Origin: an uncultured Desulfuromonadales bacterium
Lineage (GTDB): Bacteria; Desulfobacterota; Desulfuromonadia; Desulfuromonadales; Geopsychrobacteraceae
NCBI GenBank assembly: GCA_945787295.1
Contig: CALZHQ010000075.1
Location: forward strand, 1 to 26,370
Length of the DNA stretch: 26,370 bases
Reading direction: 5' to 3'
Shown here: positions 8,712-15,793 of the stretch, in pieces
Position numbering within the stretch: the stretch's first letter is position 1
How the letters are laid out: each line of letters starts with the position of its first letter
The notes under the pieces: generated by a model
What the model saw: the letters and a program-made list of their open reading frames with translations, nothing else
Databases searched by the model: none
What the model was told of the DNA's origin: nothing
Program-made: the position numbers and the translations under genes

Positions 8712-8741
8712 TCTATATCTCACCACGGCACGTCTAGTCAA
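8712..8741 (-). promoter_or_regulatory. Sigma-70 promoter of the Lar-like gene
   Basis: On the minus strand TTGACT (8741-8736) and TATAGA (8717-8712) are spaced by 18 bases, each one or two mismatches from consensus. The predicted leader is about 45 bases and carries the AGGAG ribosome binding site. Confidence 0.6.
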
Positions 8742-8996
8742 TGCCTTATTTTTATGAAAAAACCCCATAAAACAATGGTCTAAACAGCACCCGTACCAGA
8801 TATCAAATTCCCACCATAAAATAACCATAAATGTATCACACTGAACCTGATTGGCATGTCTACCAGGCTGGATTCATTGTATTTTCAGAAGGATGGCTAA
8901 TTAAAGGTGAATCTTTTCAACTTTTACCCACAGCAGCTGGCAGAAAAACTTTTTTTACTCACCGATTTTTAGATCACTGTTTTTCGGCAAATTTCG
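8742..8996. other. AT-rich intergenic gap
   Basis: This stretch lies between the Lar-like promoter and the terminator of the DUF2007-like gene. It is AT-rich with several A and T runs. I see no coding signal with a ribosome binding site, no convincing hairpin and no repeat in it. Confidence 0.5.
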
Positions 8997-8999
8997 ATA

Positions 9000-9031
9000 A
9001 AAAATGCCGGGTGAGCTGGGCCACCCGACAT
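9000..9031 (-). terminator. Rho-independent terminator of the DUF2007-like gene
   Basis: The stem CGGGTG (9008-9013) pairs with CACCCG (9022-9027), loop of 8 bases, with extra pairing just outside. On the minus strand it is followed within two bases by six Ts. It is about 40 bases after the gene's stop at 9072. Confidence 0.8.
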
Positions 9032-9071
9032 CAATTTCCATCCACAAAGAATCTCTCCTTTTATCTGCTCT

Positions 9072-9392
9072 CTATTCACGCAGATGACTACACTTCCAAC
9101 AGACTTCAAAATGAGATGCAGAACGTTCACCGCAAACGTGGCAGGTCCAGGGTACGGCATCCGGATCGCTATCTTTTGCCAGCCAACCATCCAGTAGCAG
9201 CCGCGCCCGGGGATAGGTTTCCTCGTCGACCACCCAGAGCTCCGGAAAGCACTCAACAAAAGGAATTTCACCAATCGCGGCCGACAAACGGTCATTTTTA
9301 ACCAGACAGGCAATCCCCTCCTGCGCCAGCATCTCTTTAAACATGCCGGCTTGTGGCCCTTCCCAGAGGTGAAAGGTATGGAGTCGTTTCAT
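9072..9392 (-). CDS. DUF2007-like protein with C-terminal zinc ribbon
   Basis: The 106-residue product has an N-terminal alpha/beta domain (about residues 1-72) of the DUF2007 type, a fold proposed for signal-transducing or ligand-binding proteins: FKEMLAQEGIACLVKND, then ELWVVDEETYPRARLLLDGWL. A short acidic linker leads to a C-terminal zinc ribbon with C84, C87, C98 and C101 (CxxC-x10-CxxC). The partner is unknown. No Shine-Dalgarno sequence precedes the ATG; instead an extended -10 element ends 7 bases upstream, so the mRNA is probably leaderless. The gene is divergent from the dihydroorotate dehydrogenase-like gene. Confidence 0.8.
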   Translation of the reverse strand: MKRLHTFHLWEGPQAGMFKEMLAQEGIACLVKNDRLSAAIGEIPFVECFPELWVVDEETYPRARLLLDGWLAKDSDPDAVPWTCHVCGERSASHFEVCWKCSHLRE

Positions 9393-9399
9393 GTCAATA

Positions 9400-9408
9400 A
9401 TTATAACA
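9400..9408 (-). promoter_or_regulatory. Perfect extended -10 promoter abutting a start codon
   Basis: On the minus strand the sequence is TGtTATAAT (9408-9400), then seven bases, then the ATG at 9392. The expected transcription start therefore falls at or one base before the start codon. There is no good -35 and no ribosome binding site. Confidence 0.65.
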
Positions 9409-9448
9409 GTTTATATATCTGAACGGGGCTTTGCCTGCTCGAATTCTC

Positions 9449-9457
9449 TGTTAAAAT
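9449..9457 (+). promoter_or_regulatory. Extended -10 promoter of the dihydroorotate dehydrogenase-like gene
   Basis: TGtTAAAAT matches an extended -10 with one mismatch; a TTGCCT lies upstream but with a short 15-base spacer. Transcription would begin near 9464. It is back to back with the divergent promoter at 9400-9408, about 40 bases apart. Confidence 0.5.
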
Positions 9458-9495
9458 AGTAGACAATATTTTCTGAGATTTGAAAGGAGTCTGAA

Positions 9496-10554
9496 ATGGC
9501 GGACCTGTCGACCAGCTACATGGGGATACCACTGCGCAACCCGTTTGTTGTTGCCAGCAGCAGTTTGACCAAAACCCTGGACGGGGTCAAAAAATGTGCT
9601 TCTGCCGGGGCCGGGGCGATTGTCCTGAAGTCACTGTTCGAAGAGCAGATTGCAGCCGAAACCATGGCCCTGAGCAAATATGCCGATGATTATTCCGGTT
9701 ACGGAGAGGCTTATAATTACATTCAGGGCTATGGAATGGAGCTGGGGCCGAAGGATTATTTAGAGCTGATCAGCGAGGCCAAGAAAGAAGTCGATATTCC
9801 GATTATCGCCAGCCTCAACTGTATCAGCACCGAGCGCTGGGCCGGCTATGCCAATCAGCTGGAAAAAGTCGGTGCGGACGCCATCGAACTGAATGTCGGT
9901 TTGATGCCGACACTCGCCAAGCAGGAAGGTCCGGCGATCGTCGATCAACATTTACGCATCCTGCATGATGTCAAAACCAGGGTCAAAATCCCGGTGGCAA
10001 TAAAAGTAGGGCCCTACTTCACCTCTTTTGCCAATATCGCCGATCGCCTGACCAGAGACCGCGCTGAAGCTCCCGCCTACAGTGTCGGCTGGTTCGGCAA
10101 GAATAAAGATGCCGGTAAAATTACCTGGCAGGGAGCTGATGGCCTGGTGCTGTTCAATCGCTTCTACAAGTTCGATATCGATATCGACAAACTGGAACTG
10201 ATGCACGGCAACCCTTACAGCACTCCTCAGGAAATCCACTACACACTCCGCTGGCTATCACTGCTGACAGGGAAAGTGCCCTGCGATCTGGCCGGCAGCA
10301 CCGGTATCCACACCGGACGTGACGCGGTTAAAGCGATTCTAGCTGGCGCAAAAGTGGTACAGCTCTGCTCGACCCTGTATGTTAACGGCTTGGATCAGAT
10401 TGGTAAAATACAGCAGGAGATGGAAACCTGGATGGCAGAGCACAGTTACAAAAAGCTTTGTGATTATCGTGGCCTGCTCAGCCAGATCCGCAGTAAAAAT
10501 CCATCCGATTACGAACGATTACAGTACATCAAACTGTTTGTCGGCATCGATTGA
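9496..10554 (+). CDS. Dihydroorotate dehydrogenase-like flavoprotein
   Basis: The 352-residue product is a TIM-barrel FMN oxidoreductase of the PyrD/dihydropyrimidine dehydrogenase superfamily. The start resembles class 1 enzymes (LSTSYMGIPLRNPFVVASSSLT), with GAGAIVLKSLFEEQ, ASLNCIST, ELNVG, VAIKVGPY and the phosphate-binding end LAGSTGIHTGRDAVKAILAGAKVVQLCS. It is related to, but distinct from, the pyrimidine-pathway enzyme, and in many genomes such proteins are annotated only as dihydroorotate dehydrogenase-like. No pyr genes are adjacent, so the substrate is unknown. AAGGAG lies 6 bases upstream of the ATG. It is a single-gene unit closed by the strong terminator at 10618-10659. Confidence 0.9.
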   Translation: MADLSTSYMGIPLRNPFVVASSSLTKTLDGVKKCASAGAGAIVLKSLFEEQIAAETMALSKYADDYSGYGEAYNYIQGYGMELGPKDYLELISEAKKEVDIPIIASLNCISTERWAGYANQLEKVGADAIELNVGLMPTLAKQEGPAIVDQHLRILHDVKTRVKIPVAIKVGPYFTSFANIADRLTRDRAEAPAYSVGWFGKNKDAGKITWQGADGLVLFNRFYKFDIDIDKLELMHGNPYSTPQEIHYTLRWLSLLTGKVPCDLAGSTGIHTGRDAVKAILAGAKVVQLCSTLYVNGLDQIGKIQQEMETWMAEHSYKKLCDYRGLLSQIRSKNPSDYERLQYIKLFVGID

Positions 10555-10617
10555 ACGACGATCAGTTCGACGCTGCAACAGTAGGTAGTCATCAGCTAAC
10601 TGCTGGTTATTGCAATC

Positions 10618-10659
10618 AAAGCAGGAAGCCCCATCCATCTGGATGGGGCTTCCTGCTTT
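10618..10659. terminator. Very strong bidirectional terminator
   Basis: A perfect 16-bp stem, 10621-10636 against 10641-10656 with a 4-base ATCT loop, is extended to 19 bp by AAA (10618-10620) and TTT (10657-10659). It has a T tract on each strand and sits between two converging genes (stops at 10554 and 10691), so it should stop transcription both ways. Confidence 0.93.
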
Positions 10660-10690
10660 TCCCGATAAAGAACAAGCCCTAAAACAGAAC

Positions 10691-11539
10691 TCAAGAAACC
10701 AGAATACTCGGGGTCGTTACCGCCTGCATAGCCAGCTCAAGAGTTTTATCCAGCGGCAGCATAGTCTCGGTTTTTGCCACAAAACCGTTGGCGTGGACAA
10801 AGCGTATTTCCGGGTTGTTGGCCACGGCCCGGAAGTCGACGTTCATGTTGTCCCCAAGTCGCAGCATTTCCCAACCACCACCGCGGATCGAAGGAGTAAT
10901 ACTCATGGCAATCCGGTCGTCGTTGAGAAAGCTGAGGTAGCGGTCCATCGACAACTTCGGATTGTCGGCAATGGTGCTGACAACCGCCTTGAGGTGCTTG
11001 ACCGATACGACCTGAGCTTCGGCCTTCAGGCGTTCGAGTCGTTCCATCTTACGCCCGATCATGGCGATCAAATCCTGACCAAACTCCTTCATCAGCACGT
11101 AAAAGATATCACTCCTGCGTAATTGCCTGAGCCGTGAAAACCGTGAGAGGATATAGCCATCAATCGGTGATGACGAAGCGAACAACACGCTGGTATCGAC
11201 GCCGAGGTGCTTAGCTGTCTTATAGGGGCCACGGACATCCATCATGCTCATGTGACTGTACCATTCGAACATCAACATGGCACTGTGATGATGACCAAGA
11301 TGCTTCATCACCAGATGGAATGCACACGGCAAGCAATGGTCCTGATGGTGGTCAAAGTTGTGCTTCTCTTCGTCGTACTCCATCCCGACATCAACAACAT
11401 AGGTATAGGGGTCAGCAAGATCTTCGGGCGTTGCCTCACGCCGATAAACGGCTTCAACATCATGCGTGGAAAGCAAAACACTGACCGACAGAAAATCATC
11501 TTTATGTGCACTGCCGGGGTGCACAACTATCTTATACAT
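10691..11539 (-). CDS. MYG1 family (UPF0160) metal-dependent phosphohydrolase-like protein
   Basis: The 282-residue product has the MYG1 layout: an N-terminal VVHPGSAHKDDFLSVSVLL (the family's HxGxxHxDD-type motif), then VVDVGMEYDEEK followed by HNFDHHQDH, with the His and Asp metal ligands of DHH-superfamily nucleases or phosphoesterases. Eukaryotic MYG1 has been reported as a 3'-5' RNA exonuclease; the bacterial substrate is not established. AAGGACT lies upstream of the ATG. A single-gene unit is likely, since 119 bases including a plausible promoter separate it from the upstream exported-protein gene. Confidence 0.85.
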   Translation of the reverse strand: MYKIVVHPGSAHKDDFLSVSVLLSTHDVEAVYRREATPEDLADPYTYVVDVGMEYDEEKHNFDHHQDHCLPCAFHLVMKHLGHHHSAMLMFEWYSHMSMMDVRGPYKTAKHLGVDTSVLFASSSPIDGYILSRFSRLRQLRRSDIFYVLMKEFGQDLIAMIGRKMERLERLKAEAQVVSVKHLKAVVSTIADNPKLSMDRYLSFLNDDRIAMSITPSIRGGGWEMLRLGDNMNVDFRAVANNPEIRFVHANGFVAKTETMLPLDKTLELAMQAVTTPSILVS

Positions 11540-11618
11540 TCACGAGTCCTTCTAGCCCCTCCCGCAAAACGACCTTTATCCAGATCGACCGATGCGGCCT
11601 GTCACTTTAAAAGAAAAC

Positions 11619-11647
11619 AGTATCGGACATGGGACGGACAAGTACAA
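11619..11647 (-). promoter_or_regulatory. Possible sigma-70 promoter of the MYG1-like gene
   Basis: On the minus strand TTGTAC (11647-11642) and GATACT (11624-11619) are separated by 17 bases. Each matches four of six consensus positions, about 80 bases before the start codon. Confidence 0.35.
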
Positions 11648-11658
11648 ATATATTTTCT

Positions 11659-12276
11659 TTAATAACTCACCAGTTTGAGCAATTTCGACGGTTGCTGCTT
11701 TTCAATTTGTCGCGGGACAGTTTGTGGCTGCCCTCCCCTTTTCAGCTGCCGTAGCTGTTGATGGAATTGATCAGTGTGAAAATTCTGCCGTCCCTGATTC
11801 GGTGAAACATCGCCATGCGGGCTGCACTTTATTTTCAATAGTGTACTTGGCGGGTGTCTAAAAACATGCTGGGATCCGTGCTCATGTGACCGATTGACAA
11901 TGACAAATTTCAACTGCGGCCCCGGTCTTTTCACCAGCTTCTCACCTGCAATCTTCCAGCTGCCGTTGCCTTGACGACAAGCGGTGCCGAAAGCTTGTTG
12001 CATTGCGCCATCAATCTGCAGAGTCGCCAGATATTCTCGGCAGTACTGCCCATATGAGGTCTGATAAGTTTTGATCGGCAAAGTAGAACCACTTAGGCCG
12101 GTAGAAGGATTCTGCCAGTCGGCAGCCTGCTGGTTCGGGGTATTTTCCAGAGCATACTGAAAAACGCTGTAAAGAGTACTGGCATCAGCCTTGTTAAGAA
12201 CATAAATTGTCGAGCCGGATGCAGCCATTGACGATGTCGCTGTGAACAGGATCAGAAAGACGATAATATATCTCAT
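11659..12276 (-). CDS. Exported surface-antigen-like protein with an unusual C-terminal tail
   Basis: The start at 12276 is chosen because AGGAGAAG lies 4 bases upstream and the protein then opens with a signal peptide (MRYIIVFLILFTATSSMA). The 205-residue product has, at about residues 45-115, the pattern of the small surface-antigen family (RT0821/Lpp0805 type): ADWQNPSTGLSG, then YGQYCREYLATLQIDG, then GTACRQGNGSWKIA, with two conserved cysteines. Homologues normally end soon after the GxWxI motif. Here about 80 further residues follow, rich in Gln, His, Lys and Arg and without recognisable fold, which looks like read-through into non-coding sequence after a lost stop or frameshift. Confidence 0.65.
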   Translation of the reverse strand: MRYIIVFLILFTATSSMAASGSTIYVLNKADASTLYSVFQYALENTPNQQAADWQNPSTGLSGSTLPIKTYQTSYGQYCREYLATLQIDGAMQQAFGTACRQGNGSWKIAGEKLVKRPGPQLKFVIVNRSHEHGSQHVFRHPPSTLLKIKCSPHGDVSPNQGRQNFHTDQFHQQLRQLKRGGQPQTVPRQIEKQQPSKLLKLVSY

Positions 12277-12321
12277 GACGCTTCTCCTCTGTCTTGCCCT
12301 CGAACTGTCAGTCTTTAACAA

Positions 12322-12658
12322 CCACGACCTTTCCGGAGAACAATAAACCGACTCCTAATCAGATAGCTAACCACAGTAATGAGGGGCACAGAACTGTCTT
12401 CTCATTTCAAGCATTATAACAATTTACCCCTGTCGATTTATTACCTTTTTGGTTATATTTATTTCATCTCTAAACCCTCTGCAGCATCCTACCCGTTATT
12501 TCACAGAGGCAAACTCCACAGCTTTCCTATTAAGCCCATAGAAAAATACGTCAGCCAGATTTCAGCCAAAAACATGAATCGCTATAATGAAAACCGGTCA
12601 GCGAAACGACCCGTCAAATCAACTACTGCAGCGATAAAACCGGCCATATCGCAAAAAT
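12322..12658. other. Intergenic region without convincing genes
   Basis: A 94-codon plus-strand reading frame (12379-12663) lies here, but it has no ribosome binding site, an unusual composition (many Ser, Tyr, Lys) and no recognisable domain, so I leave it uncalled. I see no clear hairpins or repeats. Confidence 0.5.
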
Positions 12659-12866
12659 TATAATCAGTTTTTAATATTCAACCAGGAAGCTGGCGACAAG
12701 TCAGCAGCAAGCACATCTCCTCTCATCGGACTCATGCCTCGCCATACCTGGTTAGGCTGCGCTGGAGATGCAGTGATTGCAATACAGACTCGGCAAATGC
12801 TGCTTGCGGCTATAACAGTTGCCACACGACAAAAGTCCAACAATCATCGACATGCGGAGGTTTAAC
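12659..12866 (+). ncRNA. Candidate structured leader or small RNA
   Basis: A perfect TATAAT (12659-12664), with no good -35, could start a transcript near 12671. Downstream, CATCTCC (12714-12720) can pair with GGAGATG (12764-12770), enclosing a hairpin made of GCCT (12736-12739) with AGGC (12754-12757) and inner CCA (12742-12744) with TGG (12749-12751). AACCAGG (12680-12686) is also complementary to CCTGGTT (12747-12753), which would compete with the inner hairpin, so two alternative folds are possible. The RNA would lead into the micro-ORF at 12867 and end at the terminator at 13035-13089. It matches no riboswitch class that I recognise. Confidence 0.3.
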
Positions 12867-12959
12867 GTGATTCATTCAATCAGCAAAACATTTGCCTGGC
12901 TGACGATTCTGTTACTGAGTCTGCTTTATGCACAACTGACATCACTCACGCCTTTTTAA
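12867..12959 (+). CDS. 30-residue membrane micro-protein
   Basis: A GTG start is preceded by a perfect GGAGG (12856-12860) at 6 bases. The 30-residue product opens MIHSISKTFAWLTILL and continues as one hydrophobic helix (about residues 9-24) before a polar end and a TAA stop. An in-frame ATG at 12852 would give 35 residues with a basic MRRFN start, but the GGAGG would then lie inside the coding region. A large terminator follows about 75 bases later, so the gene could be the only coding part of a short transcript. The function is unknown; single-helix micro-proteins often regulate membrane complexes. The call rests only on start-site quality and hydrophobicity. Confidence 0.5.
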   Translation: MIHSISKTFAWLTILLLSLLYAQLTSLTPF

Positions 12960-13034
12960 AGCAAGAGCCCCTTCCGAGCATTAACCAACGACACTTTGCG
13001 GCCAATCATCCACGAGCTCGCAAATATGAGTAAT

Positions 13035-13089
13035 AGCGCAGGACGACCGGTTTCAGCAGATTTTCTGCAAACCGTTCTCCTGCGCTTTT
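13035..13089 (+). terminator. Large three-stem terminator
   Basis: AGCGCAGGA (13035-13043) pairs with TCCTGCGCT (13078-13086); above an internal loop CGGTTT (13048-13053) pairs with AAACCG (13069-13074), capped by GCAGA/TCTGC (13056-13060 with 13064-13068) around TTT. A short T tract follows. The element has no long gene directly upstream on this strand, which is the main reason to suspect a short transcript at about 12670-13085. Confidence 0.8.
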
Positions 13090-13216
13090 GTTTATTGAGC
13101 GATGCCCTGCAATCGAAGTGCAGAGCCGCCTCAGGATATCGAAGCTAGGCTATCAAGCACCTGACAAGCCGGGGGAATTATGCTATCTAATCGGGACTTT
13201 GCCACAAGGAGCCATG

Positions 13217-14725
13217 ATGCAGAAACTGATCCGCCAGATATTGACCTCCAAAGTCTACGAGGCCGCCGTTGAAACCCCCCTGGAAAAAGCAGTCGAGCTC
13301 TCAGCGACACTGAACAACCATATTTTTCTCAAGCGCGAGGACCTGCAGCCGGTCTTCTCATTCAAGCTCCGAGGGGCCTACAACAAAATCGCCCAGCTCT
13401 CCGAAGCAGAAAAAGCGGCCGGAGTGATTACCGCCTCGGCAGGTAATCATGCCCAGGGCGTCGCCTTCTCTGCTCGTCAACTGGGCCTGAAAGCGTTAAT
13501 CGTCATGCCGGCGACAACCCCACAAATCAAGGTCGAAGCGGTCAAGAATATGGGTGCCGAAGTGGTCCTGCACGGTGACAACTTCTCGGAAGCGGCCGAG
13601 CTTTGCCAGAAACTGATCGCAGAAACCGGCATGACCTACATCCATCCATTCGATGACGAACTGGTGATCGCCGGGCAAGGCACTGTGGCCGATGAACTGT
13701 TACGCCAGAGCGCCGGAAATATCGACGCGGTTTTCGTGCCGGTCGGTGGCGGCGGCCTGATTGCCGGCATTGCCGCCTATTTGAAAGCCCTCTGTCCGGA
13801 CATCAAAGTCATTGGCGTCGAACCCTACGACAGTGATGCCATGTACCGCTCACTTAAAGCGGGCAAGCGGGTGACACTCGACTCGGTCGGTATCTTCGCC
13901 GACGGGGTCGCCGTCCGCAAGATCGGCAAACAGACCTTTGAACTCTGCCGGCAGTCCGTTGATGAAATCATCCGGGTCAGCACCGATGAAATCTGCGGGG
14001 CCATCAAGAGCGTCTACCAGGCGACCCGCTCAATTGTCGAGCCGGCCGGAGCGCTCGGCATGGCCGGCCTGAAGCAGTACGTCAAGCAGCACCAGATCAG
14101 CGGCCAGACCCTGATTGCTATCAACTCCGGCGCTAACATGAACTTTGAGCGATTGCGTTACGTTTCTGAACGGACCATGACCGGCGAAGGGCGCGAGTCA
14201 TTGTTCGCGGTGACCATCCCGGAAAAACCGGGTGCGTTGCGCCACTTCTGTGAGCATCTGCTCGAAGGCGTCAACATCACCGAATTCAACTACCGGCTCG
14301 CTGACCGCAGCCAGGCACAACTGTTTATGGGGGTTTCCATCGGCAGCGGCAAGGATCGGGAGTGTTTTTCCAGCCGTCTGAGCGAACAAGGCTTTCAGAA
14401 CATCAACCTGACCGACAATGAGCTGGCCAAAACCCACCTGCGTTACATGATCGGTGGTCGTTCGGCCGAAGCTGCCAGCGAACGCCTGTTCCGCTTCTGG
14501 TTCCCGGAGCGGCCCGGCGCGCTGACCCGTTTTCTGGCCGACATGGGGGCTGACTGGAACATTTCCCTGTTTCACTACCGGAATCAGGGTGGTGAATTCG
14601 GTCGAGTGCTGATCGGTCTGGAAATCCCTGACGGTGACGAGAAAAAACTGCAGAAATTTCTTGTCGATCTCGGCTATCGTTTTGTAGAAGAGACTGATGA
14701 TCCCGCATATCAGTTATTCCTCTAA
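13217..14725 (+). CDS. ilvA: Threonine ammonia-lyase, biosynthetic
   Basis: This PLP enzyme deaminates threonine to 2-oxobutanoate, the first step of isoleucine synthesis. The ATG at 13217 sits 5 bases after AAGGAG (13206-13211) and gives 502 residues, near the roughly 510 of biosynthetic IlvA; the adjacent ATG at 13214 is also possible, and the 43-residue upstream extension was rejected. The PLP lysine lies in SFKLRGAY (K50), and the phosphate-binding loop is PVGGGG. Two ACT-like regulatory domains follow, each opening with an EKPGAL or ERPGAL motif (about residues 332 and 430), so isoleucine feedback control is expected. A weak promoter candidate (CTGACA at 13161, TATCTA at 13184) lies upstream. 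No other ilv gene is adjacent, and I see no terminator after the stop. Confidence 0.95.
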   Translation: MQKLIRQILTSKVYEAAVETPLEKAVELSATLNNHIFLKREDLQPVFSFKLRGAYNKIAQLSEAEKAAGVITASAGNHAQGVAFSARQLGLKALIVMPATTPQIKVEAVKNMGAEVVLHGDNFSEAAELCQKLIAETGMTYIHPFDDELVIAGQGTVADELLRQSAGNIDAVFVPVGGGGLIAGIAAYLKALCPDIKVIGVEPYDSDAMYRSLKAGKRVTLDSVGIFADGVAVRKIGKQTFELCRQSVDEIIRVSTDEICGAIKSVYQATRSIVEPAGALGMAGLKQYVKQHQISGQTLIAINSGANMNFERLRYVSERTMTGEGRESLFAVTIPEKPGALRHFCEHLLEGVNITEFNYRLADRSQAQLFMGVSIGSGKDRECFSSRLSEQGFQNINLTDNELAKTHLRYMIGGRSAEAASERLFRFWFPERPGALTRFLADMGADWNISLFHYRNQGGEFGRVLIGLEIPDGDEKKLQKFLVDLGYRFVEETDDPAYQLFL

Positions 14726-15066
14726 ACATCTCTGCGCTAGAAGCTGACAATGAAAATCACCAATGCCAGAATTCCGGGAATGGGCCACACATTTTCATGT
14801 GCATGACAGCAAGTCAGAACGAATAATCGGCAGCGCAATTATTTCACTCCCCTCTATCTTGATCTTATTCCAGCCGCCCCCCCTAATTGGTTAGAGTGCG
14901 CAGGCTGGCTGCCTCGCAACGAGCTGCGCAAGAGAACTAAACAAGTACATTCCATGCACCTATTATACGCATAAAGAGAACACTTATCTCGTATCACCCA
15001 CACCAAACCTTCCCCACAGAAATCAAATAGACACATAGTATCAGGCACTTAACCGACAACGACAAA
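14726..15066. other. Intergenic region upstream of the PspA-like operon
   Basis: I see no gene with a plausible ribosome binding site. The stretch contains an inverted repeat, TGCGCAG (14897-14903) with CTGCGCA (14924-14930), whose centre carries CTCG/CGAG (14913-14916 with 14920-14923), and a smaller one, GAGA (14976-14979) with TCTC (14987-14990). Both lie upstream of the sigma-54 promoter, the second about 80-95 bases before its -24 element, a usual distance for an enhancer-binding activator. Confidence 0.4.
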
Positions 15067-15067
15067 C

Positions 15068-15082
15068 TGGCACAACGATTGC
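15068..15082 (+). promoter_or_regulatory. Sigma-54 (RpoN) promoter of the PspA-like operon
   Basis: TGGCAC (15068-15073) and TTGC (15079-15082) form a nearly consensus -24/-12 element with exactly 10 bases between the GG and the GC. Transcription would start near 15094, leaving a leader of about 28 bases with AAGGAG. Sigma-54 control with the activator PspF is the known rule for psp operons in E. coli. Confidence 0.88.
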
Positions 15083-15121
15083 GAAAGTCTCCTTCAACTC
15101 TAACAGACAAGGAGACCAAAA

Positions 15122-15763
15122 ATGAAAGTTGTCAAAAGATGGACAAGCGGAATCTTCTCACGGGTCGACTGGGCGGTAAGCCAGATTGAAAACCAGGAAG
15201 CATTGATCAACAGCGCTTTGCGAGAATCTCGTGAGTCGGTGGCCAAGGCCAAGGTGCAATTAGGCCGGGTACGGCAGGACGGAAAAAAACTACGCCAGCG
15301 GCTACAGGATCAAGAGCAGTCTGCCGAGCGCTGGCGTGAGCGTGCAGTAGATTCCGCCAAATCAGATGAGCAACGGGCCATGGAGTGTTTACGGCGCAGC
15401 AAACAAGCGACACAGGTGAGCGAACAGTTGCGCCGAAGAGTCAACGAACATGAGCAGGTCGAATCGCAACTGAGCAAAGATATTGGCGCCATGGAAGAGA
15501 AATTCGCAGAGCTGGTTGAAAAGCGCAACTTGATGCGCACCCGGCAGTCGCGGGCCGAGGCATTGACCAGCATCCAATCGAGTTGTGCAGATACCAGCAG
15601 CGAACTGGATGAGATTTTCGATCGCTGGGAAATACGGGTGACCGAAAAAGAACTGTCGGGAGAATGCGGCATCAGCACTGATCCGCTGGAAGAATCGTTT
15701 ATATGCGCTGAAGACGACGCGCAACTGCGCGAAGAGCTGAAGCAACTAACCGACGAACAGTAA
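15122..15763 (+). CDS. PspA/IM30-family membrane stress coiled-coil protein
   Basis: The 213-residue product aligns with PspA by eye: a short SGIFSRVDWAVSQIENQEALI start (E. coli PspA begins MGIFSRF), a long charged coiled coil over about 15-150, and the family's ARxxRxxA-type segment near TRQSRAEALTSIQSS. PspA and IM30/Vipp1 proteins assemble on the inner face of the cytoplasmic membrane, stabilise it under stress and, in E. coli, restrain PspF. The last 60 residues are acidic and not conserved. AAGGAG lies 7 bases before the ATG, and a sigma-54 promoter directly precedes it. The polytopic membrane gene follows after 30 bases, giving a two-gene operon without pspB, pspC or pspF. Confidence 0.85.
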   Translation: MKVVKRWTSGIFSRVDWAVSQIENQEALINSALRESRESVAKAKVQLGRVRQDGKKLRQRLQDQEQSAERWRERAVDSAKSDEQRAMECLRRSKQATQVSEQLRRRVNEHEQVESQLSKDIGAMEEKFAELVEKRNLMRTRQSRAEALTSIQSSCADTSSELDEIFDRWEIRVTEKELSGECGISTDPLEESFICAEDDAQLREELKQLTDEQ

Positions 15764-15793
15764 AAATTTCATCTCAGAACGAGGAGCCCAGTT

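Noticed and set aside
8831..9301. A 156-codon plus-strand reading frame
   Set aside because: It overlaps the terminator and most of the DUF2007-like gene on the opposite strand, which has clear motifs; no ribosome binding site precedes it.
12379..12663. A 94-codon plus-strand reading frame
   Set aside because: No ribosome binding site, no recognisable domain and composition unlike the neighbouring genes.
12691..12706. A third sigma-54-like site, TGGCGA with a GC 10 bases downstream of GG
   Set aside because: The -24 box lacks the CAC core and the -12 box reads CAGC instead of TTGC; only the GG-GC spacing fits.
14737..14815. An 18-codon plus-strand frame after ilvA
   Set aside because: No convincing ribosome binding site and no hydrophobic or conserved pattern.
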